Source: Pomphorhynchus laevis (lineage: Eukaryota; Acanthocephala; Palaeacanthocephala; Echinorhynchida; Pomphorhynchidae). From it: a DNA stretch of 64,000 bases. The notes below the pieces were generated by a model. That model ran no database searches. It had not been told where the DNA came from and worked only from the letters and a program-made list of their open reading frames with translations. The stretch lies in assembly GCA_012934845.2 (NCBI GenBank), contig WNNJ02000375.1, forward strand, positions 1 through 64,000. The letters are read 5' to 3'. Shown piece by piece: positions 53,641 to 64,000 of this stretch (positions are counted from its first letter, which is position 1; every line of letters begins with the position of its first letter). The position numbers and the translations under genes were made by a program.

Positions 53641-54438
53641 TGGATGCAGTGCACAAACCAAACTACCCCTGACATCACGATGCTGGTCGATAGACCAGAG
53701 TTCTCTTTTAGATAACCCAAGGCGGTCTTTGGCCAGTTTCGAGATTTGATCTCTCCACCGGTATCGAGGTTTACCTCGAGGTCTCTTTCTAGAGAGTCAG
53801 CTTGGAAAACCCTCCAAGGAAGGCGATCGCTAAAAATCCCCAGAACGTGTCCTAGCCACTTCAACTGACTTTCTTTGATGTGGAGAAGCAGCGACATTAC
53901 TCCGAGTCCATCTCGGATGACCGAATTCCTAACCTTATCTCTAAAACTAAGACCGGCCACACCGCGGAGGAACCTCATTTCTGTCGCATGTATTCGAGAT
54001 CTTATCCTTTCGGTCATAACCCAAAGCTCATGACTATTGGTTAAGATATTAACGAAGATTGAGTAGTAAACCGAAAGCTTCACCCGAAGACTTAACTCCC
54101 GCTTCACCACAACAGTCCTGTACAAAGCACCCATTGCTTCGTTAGCTGCACAGATCCGTTTCTTAATCTCCATGATGTTTCTGACGTCACTCGATAACAA
54201 TACCTAAGATACTTAAAATCATCCACATCAGGAAGAACCTTTTCCCATTCCGTATTGACATTGACACATGAATCCGAGACGAACACGTACAGACAGTCTT
54301 GATGGTACTAACCAACATACCTGCCGCTTGCAATTCCATCGTGAATCGATCTAGTACGCATTGTAAGTCCTCAAGACAAGAAGCCAACAAGACAACATTA
54401 TCTGCTATAAGTAGAGATAGTGTCCTGATGGAACCCAA
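53641..54438 (-). pseudogene. LINE E fragment (RT palm to C-terminus)
   Basis: Reverse strand: LLIADNVVLLASCLEDLQ (RT catalytic F-ADD block altered to IADN), AAGMLVSTIKT, VLPDVDDFKYL, then IRSRIHATEMRFLRGVAGLS, RDKVRNSVIRDGLG and LKWLGHVLGI. This WLGH/MRFLR...GLS C-terminal block is widespread in RTE/Rex-like animal LINEs. Frame breaks and a lost catalytic Asp: dead. Confidence 0.7.
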
Positions 54439-54469
54439 CTAAAAACTGCATGATCGTTTCACGCCATTC

Positions 54470-54830
54470 GCTATTTATTCTTACGTAGCACTGGGTGCTG
54501 TTATCTCACCACTTCTTTTTATTGTATATATCAATGATCTCCCATATGTAATTCTTTCTGATGTTGTTATGTTTGCTGAGAATGTTATGATGTGGCAGCG
54601 TGTTGGAGATGGAAGAGACATTAAGATCCTTCATGATCTGACATGGCTAGTAAAATGAGCATCGGAAAATGGCTTTAGGGATTAACCCCTCTAAATGTGT
54701 GCACATATTCATTGGTTCTTCACTCAACTCATCGTAACAGAAAGGGTCGATTCAAATAAGCCAAGTAAGTGAATTCAAAGATCTTGGTGTAATAAAGAGC
54801 AGTAGTTTAAAAACTAATGTCGTGTACTAT
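54470..54830 (+). pseudogene. LINE F RT fragment
   Basis: Plus strand: LGAVISPLLFIVYINDLP, SDVVMFAENVMMWQRVGD and LHDLTWLVK match the GSVLGPLLFLLYINDLP / LFADD blocks of CR1- or Jockey-type LINEs, with ADD degraded to AEN and stops. Confidence 0.65.
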
Positions 54831-54904
54831 ATATGTTTGTAATCGAATAAGTCCATCAATGTTCAAGCTACTAAAAATTATTATTGGAGCCGAATCAAAG
54901 AAAT

Positions 54905-55290
54905 TAAATCAGCTAACTGAGTCTACGTATTGTTATATAATTATAAAATAAACAAAACATAATAATGATAAATCAAAATTTAATAATACAATAATAAAAT
55001 TAATAATTGCTTTTAGATTTTCTATAATTTAAATCAAGTTAAAAAATAAAAATAAAAATAAAAAATAAAAAATAAAATTTTAAATAAACGTCATTTTTAT
55101 GAATTGACTAATAAATAACAGACGTTGTATCAGAATAAGAATTAGAGGTCATCAGGAGGAACTGCTATGCTATCAGGTTTCGGCCCCTAACTCCTCTACC
55201 CAACATAGCAGCGGGGCCAAATACATGCTAATGATGTATTTCCTCTGAAATAACTATCTAGTATCTTATTCTAATGTAAAGTATATTATT
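54905..55290 (-). repeat. Naiad N5 3' pseudo-LTR
   Basis: Reverse-strand terminal block with intact CUGAUGA, GAGGAAAT and CTGCTATG/CATAGCAG elements (about 55140-55255). Confidence 0.8.
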
Positions 55291-57967
55291 TATAATCCAT
55301 CCATAAAAATTTGCCACTTAAGAGTTTAAATTTTTTCTTTATATTATTGTGTTGATTTATATATTTTACTATTTTCTGCTTGATGTTATTTTTATAGTAA
55401 CCTAGTTTAAAATATGTATCTATTAAATTATTTAAATGATTTTGAAGAAAGGCCAATATCATTACATATTGTTGCAATTCTTAAAATTTTATTATTTAAT
55501 GTATTATATTTTATATTATATGGTATGCATGAATGCTCATGCAAAAATATGTTTCTTGTAAATTTAAATATGTCATCTTTACGATATAAATTAATAGTAG
55601 TTTTAGTTAATGTTAATTTAATGTTTATATCTAGATATACACCTTCTTTATCATTAATATTGGTTTTGTTAAGAATAAGGCTTTCTGGATAAATGTGCTC
55701 ACTAATTGAATAAAAATTATTAGAATTAAATGCACATATATCATCAATGTATCGAAACATATATTTCATATATTTATATTGTTTAGATTTAGTTTTTACA
55801 CAGTTATGAACAAATTCATATTCTATAAAGCTTAAAAACAAGTCAGCTATAATTGGGCTACTATTACCACCCATTGGAACACCTTTTATTTGTCTAAATA
55901 TAGATGTCCCTACTTTTAAATAATTTTGATTTATCAAAATATTTAAGGATTCTATTAATTCAATTTTATCCATATATTTATATTTATTTGATGGTTTAAT
56001 TTTTGTTAGATAGGCGTTATAATTATTATAACATATGTATATCTTTTTCCGAATATAAGGTTAATTAATTTTACTAACGCTTCTTTAATATCTACTAAAT
56101 CTAGATTTGTATAAAGCGTACTAAAATCGTATGTATTTATATTTTGAAAATTTATTCCTTTTGTCTGTTCTAAAAGAATTAATACTGAAATAGTGTTTTA
56201 TACCAGTATTAATTTCGATTACCTTGCAAAATTTTTAAAAAGTGCATTAATTACTTTAAGTATTTTATTCATATAGACAGAAAGTGGTTTTAATGTACAT
56301 TAAAACGCACTGCATATGAACCTAGGTTTTATTGGATTTTTATGTAATTTTGGATTCCAATATAATATAGGTATAGTTTTATTATCTAATTCAACCTTTA
56401 TACCCTTTTTATCTATTATAGAACAGTGACTTGTAATAATTGTTTCTAAACTCAACTCACTACGTTCATATGTTGGATTTACATTTAAATCATTAGAATT
56501 AACCTCTTTAATTAGTATATCATAATAAAGCTTTTTACATATGAAGACAAAGTTATTACTAGCTTTATCAATAGTTGTTATTATATAGTTATCCTTTAAT
56601 TTATTAAGTTCTTTATACATATCTTTATTAATTTTATCTTTCCTTTTATAATTGTTTGTTATTTTCATTTTATTTTTAATTTTATCAAATATATAATCTT
56701 TCCAAATGTTAATCTTAGATATATTCGAGCTTTCACTATTAATCAGTATACTAAAGTAATCATTTAAGTTATTATATAACGAACTTTAAATTTTATTTTT
56801 GTCGTTGTTGTTATTTAATCTATATTTATACCCTTTTCATAGCAGCTTTCTTAATTCACAATTTTCAATTAATTCTAGATTATGGGTACATATATGTTCA
56901 TTTATTTTATCAAAACTAAGACTTTTACAATTGCATTCTGTTTCCATTATGTTTCTAATATTATCGTTACATATTGATTTTAATTCTTTATTATAATTAC
57001 AAATTTTTCGTCCTAATGGTGGTAGGAGTTTATACATTATTTTAGGAATATATTTACTTAAATCTGACCCTTTTATTTCTTTACTTTTAGAATTATTTAA
57101 AAGTCCGGCTATATTTATGTTATCTATACATTTATTAATGAAGCTTATGGTTAATGTATATTTTCTATTGTTATTATTTACATTTATTGTATGATTATAG
57201 TATTTTATATTACAATAGCTGTCTATTATACAACTTAGCCTATCATAGTCGTTAATTAATTTTTGATTTATTGAATATATGATATCTTTAGAAAAACTTC
57301 TTATATTTACATAAAGATCTTTTAGCTTGTTGTCACTTAAAAGTTGTTTTAACATTTCTAATTGTTCATTTATATACATATCTTTTTTAATATTTTTAAC
57401 TCTATTTTTCCTATTCCTTTTATCACCATGACTTCTTGGTTTGCGTTTAACCGGATTATTATAATATAGTTGTTTATTATGTATTTTACTACTTCTGCCA
57501 ACTCCTTGTACCACTTCATTCAATCCTAATGGGGACATGGAATTAAGCGTTTTAATCCAAAAATTTTCTTTTTCTAATAATTTTTGATTTAATATTGAAA
57601 TGTTTTCTTCGATAATATGTTCTAAAATAAATAATTTACAGTTTTTAATATCATGTCCTATTAATCTCATATGTTTATGAAATATAGTTTGACTATTATG
57701 CTGTATATTATATATGTGTTGCCTAAACCTAGTTTTTAACATTTGATATGTTTTTCCTATATATTGCAATCCACATGTGCATTGTATTAGATACACTACA
57801 CCTGCGGTATTGCAGTTACAATTATTATTAATATTTAATGAAAAACATTTGTTTGTCGTATTACTTACGATACAATTATTATAAATAACATCACAAACTA
57901 TACAATTTTTTCTGTTACATTTAAAAGATCTAAAATTGAAATCATTTGTACTTACGTATTTTTCCAA
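55286..57967 (-). pseudogene. Naiad copy N5, near full-length
   Basis: Best N-terminal half in the window. The 57967-56837 ORF (376 aa) begins MEKYVSTNDFN, with C17, C22 and C25, GIY at VVY (57-59), YIG (69-71), the TRFRQH block (79-84), and a catalytic-type Glu in FILEHI. A basic linker follows (KRKPRSHGDKRNRKNRVKN), then LLPPLGRK and the ECNCKSL CxC motif near residue 342. One UGA separates it from the RT, seen at 56668-56300 (DKASNNFVFICKK, YWNPKLHKNP) and 55973-55428 (GVPMGGNSSPIIADLF, FRYIDDICAF). The domain order GIY-YIG, CxC, RT is diagnostic of Naiads. A few breaks. Confidence 0.85.
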
Positions 57968-57969
57968 TA

Positions 57970-58025
57970 TGGAAAATTTGTTATTTCACTAACTTCTGTT
58001 AGCATCTTCAGAAAATTACAATGTT
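57970..58025. repeat. MITE fragment adjoining N5
   Basis: TTTCACTAACTTCTGTTAGCATCTTCAGAAAATTACA resembles the interior of the 28605-28778 element. Confidence 0.5.
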
Positions 58026-58798
58026 TTTTTAAAAATGTATATGCTTATATAAAAAGGTTAAAATGATCGCCGCAATTTGCTTTTGGCAGCTGTTGCTGTT
58101 ATTAGCGATAACCAACTCCTTTCACTGTTGTTTGAATTTTGACACGATTTCAAGATATTATTTTGATCATATACTTTACCATATGAATAAGGTTTACTTA
58201 TTATATACGTAAGTAATTATTATTTACTTACGTATACTTTCATTGAATAAGGTTTACCTGTAACTAATCCACATACTTTAAAGGAATCCCGTAACATTGA
58301 GAACATGTTACGTAAAGGGTCGCGCATGATTCCGAATTTCTCCAATTTGAGATTTGCTGAATGTTTGACATCTCTACTTCTCGGCACCTTAAAATATCGT
58401 AGATCGTTCATTGATTTATCAACTGTAGTCAAAATTGTTTTCGATGTCTTTGGTGGTCTCTCTAGCTTATTATCCGTGAATGATAGACGAGAAACTTGTG
58501 GGCATGTGTGGAAATTAATAAAGTCAACTACAAGAATTCCTGTTCACTTCAATTTGCAACCACGGTAATTAATGACTGGAAGGCACTGAAGTCCCTGAAT
58601 ATATCGTTGGCGGTACTTCTATTGTTGTTTATTACATTGATCATTTAATGATCCCGCTGATGTCTACTATACTGAAAATAATTCACTGTATTGTATTGAC
58701 TTCGAAATCGAAATCTACGTTATGCAATTTGCATATAGTGAATTCTTTCTGCTTTTATCTATACATAGTATGTTTTTCATGTGTATTCATTATATGTT
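58026..58798. other. Unassigned region with a perfect palindrome
   Basis: Holds a perfect inverted repeat around TATACGTAAGTAA / TTACTTACGTATA (58203-58235). Short reverse-strand coding at 58432-58220 is not recognisable. Confidence 0.4.
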
Positions 58799-58847
58799 CT
58801 GCAACTGATGAGTCTTCTCAAAGCCGAAACGGTATGCCATCTTGCAG
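58799..58847 (+). ncRNA. Type I hammerhead ribozyme candidate
   Basis: Stem I CUGCAA (58799-58804) / UUGCAG (58842-58847), CUGAUGA (58805-58811), stem II with 4 of 5 pairs (58812-58825), GAAA (58826-58829), stem III A...U with GG/CC and one C-A mismatch, and AUC before the cleavage point at 58841. Confidence 0.6.
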
Positions 58848-58974
58848 TGTAGAAGAGTGAAATTCTCTATATATAGAGATAAGCAGATATGTGTATGACT
58901 ATCGGGGGATATTCTTCAAGACTGGTTCCACGGTGAAACAGACTTCATTTCCTTCCTTTTCTTCCATAGGTACC

Positions 58975-61680
58975 CCCGAATGGTTGATTCTGACATTTTG
59001 CGTGTTATTAACTTCAAAATCGAAACCGTCTACAAGCAGATAGAGTCCTTGATATCAACAGTACTCTCTGCAAGTTGCTCTAATCCTACAGTATCAATTG
59101 CTTCTGTTAAAACTTTCAACAAAAGTAGGGTTTCGGCGCATCCAATACCCCCAGTCAAGATTGGTAAGATGATGAATAAGCAACGACGGGGCAATTAAGA
59201 TAAGATTGCCCAGAGTCAAGTACCTAACCCTGGTGGGGCTAGTGGTTGGAAGAGAAACCTTCCTGCACCTAGCTCTGTCTAGGTAGGCAATCCCCCTTCC
59301 AACTAATCCATCACAATGCAGAGTACTCGTGAGCCTATTTCACTGAATATCCTTCAGTGGAATTCGGGAAGAGCTTCTGCCCTTAGACTTCTATCTGGTA
59401 AAGATGCAGATGTTATAGTCCTTCTGGAGACGCGGTCTATCCATATCTTCAGGACATTACTCGATCTATGCCACAGAACATTTTTCCCACTATACTCCGT
59501 ACATAACCCCACCTCACTCATCTTCATCTCAAGTACTCTTGACCTTAGTTAAGTGCTACTTAATGTCATCCCCCTGTTAAACTATTAATGTCCAGCCATG
59601 TCTTATTTGATAGTTTCACTCTGTAAGAACGGTAAACACCTCAGTCTAGCCAATATCTACATACGTCCAGGTGATATTCACAAGAACCGTGACATCCTGG
59701 ATGGTTTTATTGATAGCGGCTATGGCATGATACTTGGTAACTTCAATGACAGAACTGGTCGTTAGATCAACGCATCACTTCGCAGAGCTAAGAACGGTTA
59801 TCTTATTCACAAACCTCCCTCCCCTACCTTTCATTACACACCAAACAATTCTATCCTCGACATTTAACTGCTTACTCAAGGCGGTTGTTAAAACTTTTCT
59901 GCACGAAGCAGTCGCGCCAGCAATTGTTTACTTCTCATGACCTAATTCGTTGGAGAATTGAGGAAGATTCGTTGCTTCGAAGGATGTTTCACTTTGATCC
60001 GATCAGAGTAGCCTTCTTCTTAGCGGCGTTCCAACTCTTTCCCAGAATCGGAAATGAGAGTCTGATCGAATTTAATACCTACCTCTTTTCGCAAGCTACC
60101 GCGATTTTATCGGCTACATATAAAGGTCGTATATACAATCCCACCTAACGAAACTCAAGGTCCTAGCGAAACTGCTTAACCTCTCTAATCTCTATGCCTC
60201 CGCAAGACAGGCTCTCTCGAATGAATACTGGATCACTAGGTATAGGTTCCAGCTGAGTAGAGATAGGACGAATATTGCTCGCCTTAATCTTTTGTCTTCC
60301 TTTTGGAAGATTTTTAAGAAGGTGAAGTTTATTTGCTGGAAGGATAGATCATTGGGTTGGATAGGGAATATAGGCATTGATGAAGTTTTGGAGGAGTCAC
60401 TAGCCCTACACAACTATGGAGCCACTCAATCTCCTCAACCAATCTCGCCTTGGTGTAACTTCAGGAGTAGGGATTTATCTATTACGGATATCCTTAACTA
60501 CTGAGGTTTACTCCCAAACATTTCCAAATCCGTCGCTCCACTTTCTTCTCGAATCTGTCAGCTTTTGACAGCTGATCAGAGAAGAGAGGTGTCCGTCACA
60601 ATGCTTTATCCTCCCGATCCGATGTAGCAGGCATCAATATTAGTAAGCGTTTTTATTCCTAGGAAAAATTCCTTCTCATGCCCTAAAGATCTGCGACCCA
60701 TTTCGATTCAAAATGCCCTCGTGTCGATTTACGAAAAAGCGCTTGCGCGTAAAATCCGCGACAATTGAAATGTGCGTAATTTGATACCTCCAGGTTTCCA
60801 TGGGTTCGTCAAAGGTCGCTCGTTCCATTCAGCAGTTGTTGAGGTGGATCAGTTTTGTCAGTATAATAGACATCGTCTAGTTATGACTGTTTTCCTTGAC
60901 TTTTCTGCTGCATTTGACCGCATCTCCATTCCTTTTGTGATCTCTTCTGTTAGGTCTCTCGGGTTACCTGCGAGAATTGTGAATGGAGTGGTGATCCTGC
61001 TGTATACCAAGCGATTTTACTATGAAGACGACCCTGTTGCGCGTCAGTTCTACCCTATTACGGGTGTGCCTCAAGGATCCCCACTTTCTCCTATCTTATA
61101 TCTTGCTGCCTCCATTAATCTATTCAAAATATTTAAACGTGAACAGCGTCTTGTTGTGTACGCTGATGATACCACAGCCCTGTTCACTGGACACCGGTGT
61201 AAAGACGTAGTCTCTAACATCAGCCGTTTTCTTTTAAGATTAAAAAATCAGTTACCCATATCCAACCTTATTTTAAACTCCGCTTATCGCAGGCGGTTGT
61301 CTTCCATGGCACCCCTGCAACAACGCAGAAACTCAAGAGATTAGCACTCTATGCGCCCTCCTCTATATTTGTCTTTAAACCACTTCCCGCCTCCACAAGT
61401 CGAGTAAAATACCTGGGGTTCACCGTCACGGTGAATTAGTCGGCGAAAACTTATCTGGATTGACTCAAACGTATCCTGAACAAAGCTAGGTGGGCCCTGA
61501 AACGGGCTTATCATCTGTCATTGAAAGGGAAAACGCAGGTGCGCCTGTAGGGCACTTGGGCTATCTCGGGATTAGTCTTCTGCTCAAGAGCACGTCCCCA
61601 GAGCAAAGGCTAAGGTTTTTTAAGCTCCTCGTTTCTCGTTTACCCAGCATAGTACGCGCCGATTAGATTCTTCGGGGGGG
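58975..61680 (+). pseudogene. LINE X copy X1 (APE-type LINE)
   Basis: Frames in order: a small ORF1-like piece (58980-59198), an endonuclease start at 59316 (LNILQWNSGRASALR, VIVLLETRS), GNFND near 59740, a pre-RT region (59885-60148 and 60292-60504), and RT from 60772: FHGFVKGRSFHSAV, VFLDFSAAFDRISI, GVPQGSPLSPILYLAAS, VVYADDTTALF. Several stops and frameshifts. The pre-RT part is identical to its inverted partner X2; the RT part is not. The clade is uncertain. Confidence 0.75.
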
Positions 61681-61689
61681 GGGCTAGAG

Positions 61690-61752
61690 ATTTTGGGTGA
61701 TTCAGTCGGAAAATGGCGTGTTGAATCGGTTGGGGGCTTAGATTCCCCTGGA
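61690..61752 (+). other. tRNA-like module in LINE X1 tail
   Basis: A-box-like TGATTCAGTCGG (61698-61709) and B-box-like GGCTTAGATTCC (61735-61746) near the 3' end of the LINE. Confidence 0.4.
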
Positions 61753-61869
61753 TCTGTGGCCGTAGTTTGGAAGTTGAAGACTGAATTAAATTACTGATTG
61801 ATTTGACTAACTATGTTTTTGGTGACTATTTTTCTGTTTTACATGTTTCTCCTCGATTTTTTTGTATTT

Positions 61870-61907
61870 AAGAAAATCTTTATAAATAAATAAATAAAGA
61901 TTTTCTT
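61870..61907. repeat. Centre of large inverted repeat
   Basis: AAGAAAATCTTTAT / ATAAAGATTTTCTT joined by ATAAATAAATA: the 3' tails of X1 and X2 meet here. Confidence 0.85.
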
Positions 61908-62032
61908 AATAACAAATAATACACGGTGAAAGAATAAATAAACATCAGGTCAGTTACAAGACAAACAAAAGAAATCAACAAGACAGCAGGTGTAAGTCTT
62001 CTTCCATGTTCACGGCATCAAAACCAGGGGGA

Positions 62033-62100
62033 TCTGAGCCCCCAACCGATCCAACACGCCGCCTTCCGACTGAACCACCCGGGGTCTTTCACCCCCCCCC
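62033..62100 (-). other. tRNA-like module in LINE X2 tail
   Basis: Reverse strand: TGGTTCAGTCGG and GGCTCAGATCC, the inverted partner of 61690-61752. Confidence 0.4.
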
Positions 62101-64000
62101 GAAGAATCCAATCGGCGCGGACTATGCTGGGTAAACGAGAGACGAGGAGCTTAAGAAACCTTAGCCTTTACTCTGGGGACGTCCTCTCGAAAAGAAGACT
62201 AATCCCGAGATAGCCCAAGTGTCCCAAAGGCGCACCTGGGTTTTCCCTTTCATTGACAGATGCTGAGCCCGTTTCAGGGCTCACATAGCTTTCTTCAGGA
62301 TACGTTTAAGTCTATCCGGGTCAGCTTTCGCCGACCAGTTGACCGTAACGATGAACCCCAGGTATTTTACTCGACTTGTGAAGATGGTAAGTGGTTAAGA
62401 GGCAAATATGGAGGAGAGCGCAGAGAGTGCTAATCTCTTAAGTTTTTTCTTAGTTGCAGGGGTGCCATGAAAGACAACCGCCTGAGATTTGGCGGAGTTT
62501 AAAACAAGATTGAATTTGGGTAACTGGTCTTTTAATCTTAAAAAGAGGCTGATGTCAGAAACTACGTCTTTATACCTGTGTCCAGTGAACAGGGCTGTAG
62601 TGTCATCAGCGTACACCACAAGATGTTGTTCGCGTTTAAATATGTTGAAAAGATTAATGGAGGCAGCAAGATATAAGATAGGATAAAGTGGGGATCCTTG
62701 AGGTACACCCGTAATAGGGTAGAACTGACGCGCATCAGGGTCGTCCTCATAGTAAAATCGCTTGGAATACACCAGGATCTCCACCCTGTTAACAATTCTC
62801 GCAGGCAACCCGAGGGACCTGAGACAAGAGATCACAAAGGAAATGGAGATGCTGTCAAATGCCGCAGAAAAGTCAAGGAAAACAGTCACAACTAAACAAT
62901 GGCTATTCTCCCGACAAAATTGTTCCACTTCACCGACTGCTGATTGGACCGAGCGACCTTTGACGAACCCATGATAACATGGGGGATCAAATTACACCTA
63001 AACTAATGGTCGCGGATTTTACGCGCGAGCGCTTTTTCGTAAATCGACACGAGAGCATTTTGAATCGAAATGGGTCGCAGATTTTTATGGCATGAGCAGG
63101 ATTTTTACTTAGGAAGAAAAACACGCTTACTAATATTGATGCCTGCTACATCGGATCGGGAGGATAAAGCATTGTGACGGACACCTCTCTTCTCTGATCA
63201 GCTGTCAAAAGCTGACAGATTCGAGAAGAAAGTGGAGCGACGGATTTGGAAATGTTTGGGAGTAAACCTCAGTAGTTAAGGATATCCGTAATAGATAAAT
63301 CCCTACTCCTGAAGTTACACCAAGGCGAGATTGGTTGAGGAGATTGAGTGGCTCCATAGTTGTGTAGGGCTAGTGACTCCTCCAAAACTTCATCAATGCC
63401 TATATTCCCTATCCAACCCAATGATCTATCCTTCCAGCAAATAAACTTCACCTTCTTAAAAATCTTCCAAAAGGAAGACAAAAGATTAAGGCGAGCAATA
63501 TTCGTCCTATCTCTACTCAGCTGGAACCTATACCTAGTGATCCAGTATTCATTCGAGAGAGCCTGTCTTGCGGAGGCATAGAGATTAGAGAGGTTAAGCA
63601 GTTTCGCTAGGACCTTGAGTTTCGTTAGGTGGGATTGTATATACGACCTTTATATGTAGCCGATAAAATCGCGGTAGCTTGCGAAAAGAGGTAGGTATTA
63701 AATTCGATCAGACTCTCATTTCCGATTCTGGGAAAGAGTTGGAACGCCGCTAAGAAGAAGGCTACTCTGATCGGATCAAAGTGAAACATCCTTCGAAGCA
63801 ACGAATCTTCCTCAATTCTCCAACGAATTAGGTCATGAGAAGTAAACAATTGCTGGCGCGACTGCTTCGTGCAGAAAAGTTTTAACAACCGCCTTGAGTA
63901 AGCAGTTAAATGTCGAGGATAGAATTGTTTGGTGTGTAATGAAAGGTAGGGGAGGGAGGTTTGTGAATAAGATAACCGTTCTTAGCTCTGCGAAGTGATG
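62101..64000 (-). pseudogene. LINE X copy X2, inverted partner (runs off right edge)
   Basis: Reverse-strand LINE X: RT at 62928-62395 (VFLDFSAAFDSISI, GVPQGSPLYPILYLAAS, VVYADDTTALF) and the pre-RT region at 63115-64000, which matches 59773-60655 base for base as far as I compared. Broken by stops and frameshifts; the endonuclease lies beyond the window. Confidence 0.75.

Noticed and set aside
58220-58432. Reverse-strand 70-residue reading frame as a host gene
   Set aside because: No recognisable domain, no splice context or neighbours supporting it; left unassigned.

Overview
The window is metazoan (invertebrate) genomic DNA: AT-rich, with spliced host exons and an unusually dense pile of retroelements. 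There is no bacterial gene organisation, CRISPR array or rRNA, and I saw no LTR retrovirus-like or capsid-bearing element. The species cannot be fixed from the sequence. The host gene I recognise is a + strand orthologue of KICS2 (KICSTOR subunit 2, formerly C12orf66), rebuilt here from six exons between 10882 and 52699. Three of its introns are tiny (45-50 bp). Two are huge (about 16.4 and 24.6 kb) and consist almost entirely of nested retrotransposons. The gene runs on past the last exon seen.

Layout. 1-10.2 kb: four minus-strand non-LTR retrotransposons in a row, with AAT microsatellites at their borders. Three are restriction-like-endonuclease (REL) LINEs: one running off the left edge, one with an intact 1003-aa ORF, one 5'-truncated. 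The fourth is an apurinic-endonuclease (APE) LINE whose ORF1 and ORF2 share a frame and are split by one UGA followed by CUA, a known stop-readthrough context. 10.9-11.2 kb: KICS2 exons 1-2. 11.4-27.3 kb (intron 2): a decayed LINE, a Naiad-type Penelope-like element (PLE) split by a REL LINE with a 19-20 bp target-site duplication, another decayed APE LINE, a LINE 'X' fragment, and a canonical PLE with C-terminal endonuclease. 27.56-27.70 kb: exon 3. 28-52 kb (intron 3): Naiad copies in both orientations, a hammerhead-bearing tandem repeat resembling metazoan retrozymes, old Naiad tails carrying other insertions, an array of a third PLE lineage with hammerhead motifs, a fourth PLE lineage, a fold-back repeat and another Naiad. 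52.25-52.70 kb: exons 4-6. 52.8-64 kb: LINE fragments, a Naiad copy with a well-preserved N-terminal half, another hammerhead candidate, and a large tail-to-tail inverted pair of LINE X that runs off the right edge.

The elements form a mobilisation community. Four PLE lineages (permuted N-terminal GIY-YIG Naiads and C-terminal GIY-YIG types) supply reverse transcriptases. Several hammerhead-containing non-coding repeats could be their passengers. REL and APE LINEs share a cysteine-rich N-terminal module and similar 3' ends. Strongest observations: the KICS2 gene spread over retroelement-filled introns, the UGA-CUA readthrough arrangement, several hammerhead ribozymes of distinct types, and a permuted hammerhead-like fold at the termini of Naiads, a clade reported to lack canonical hammerheads.
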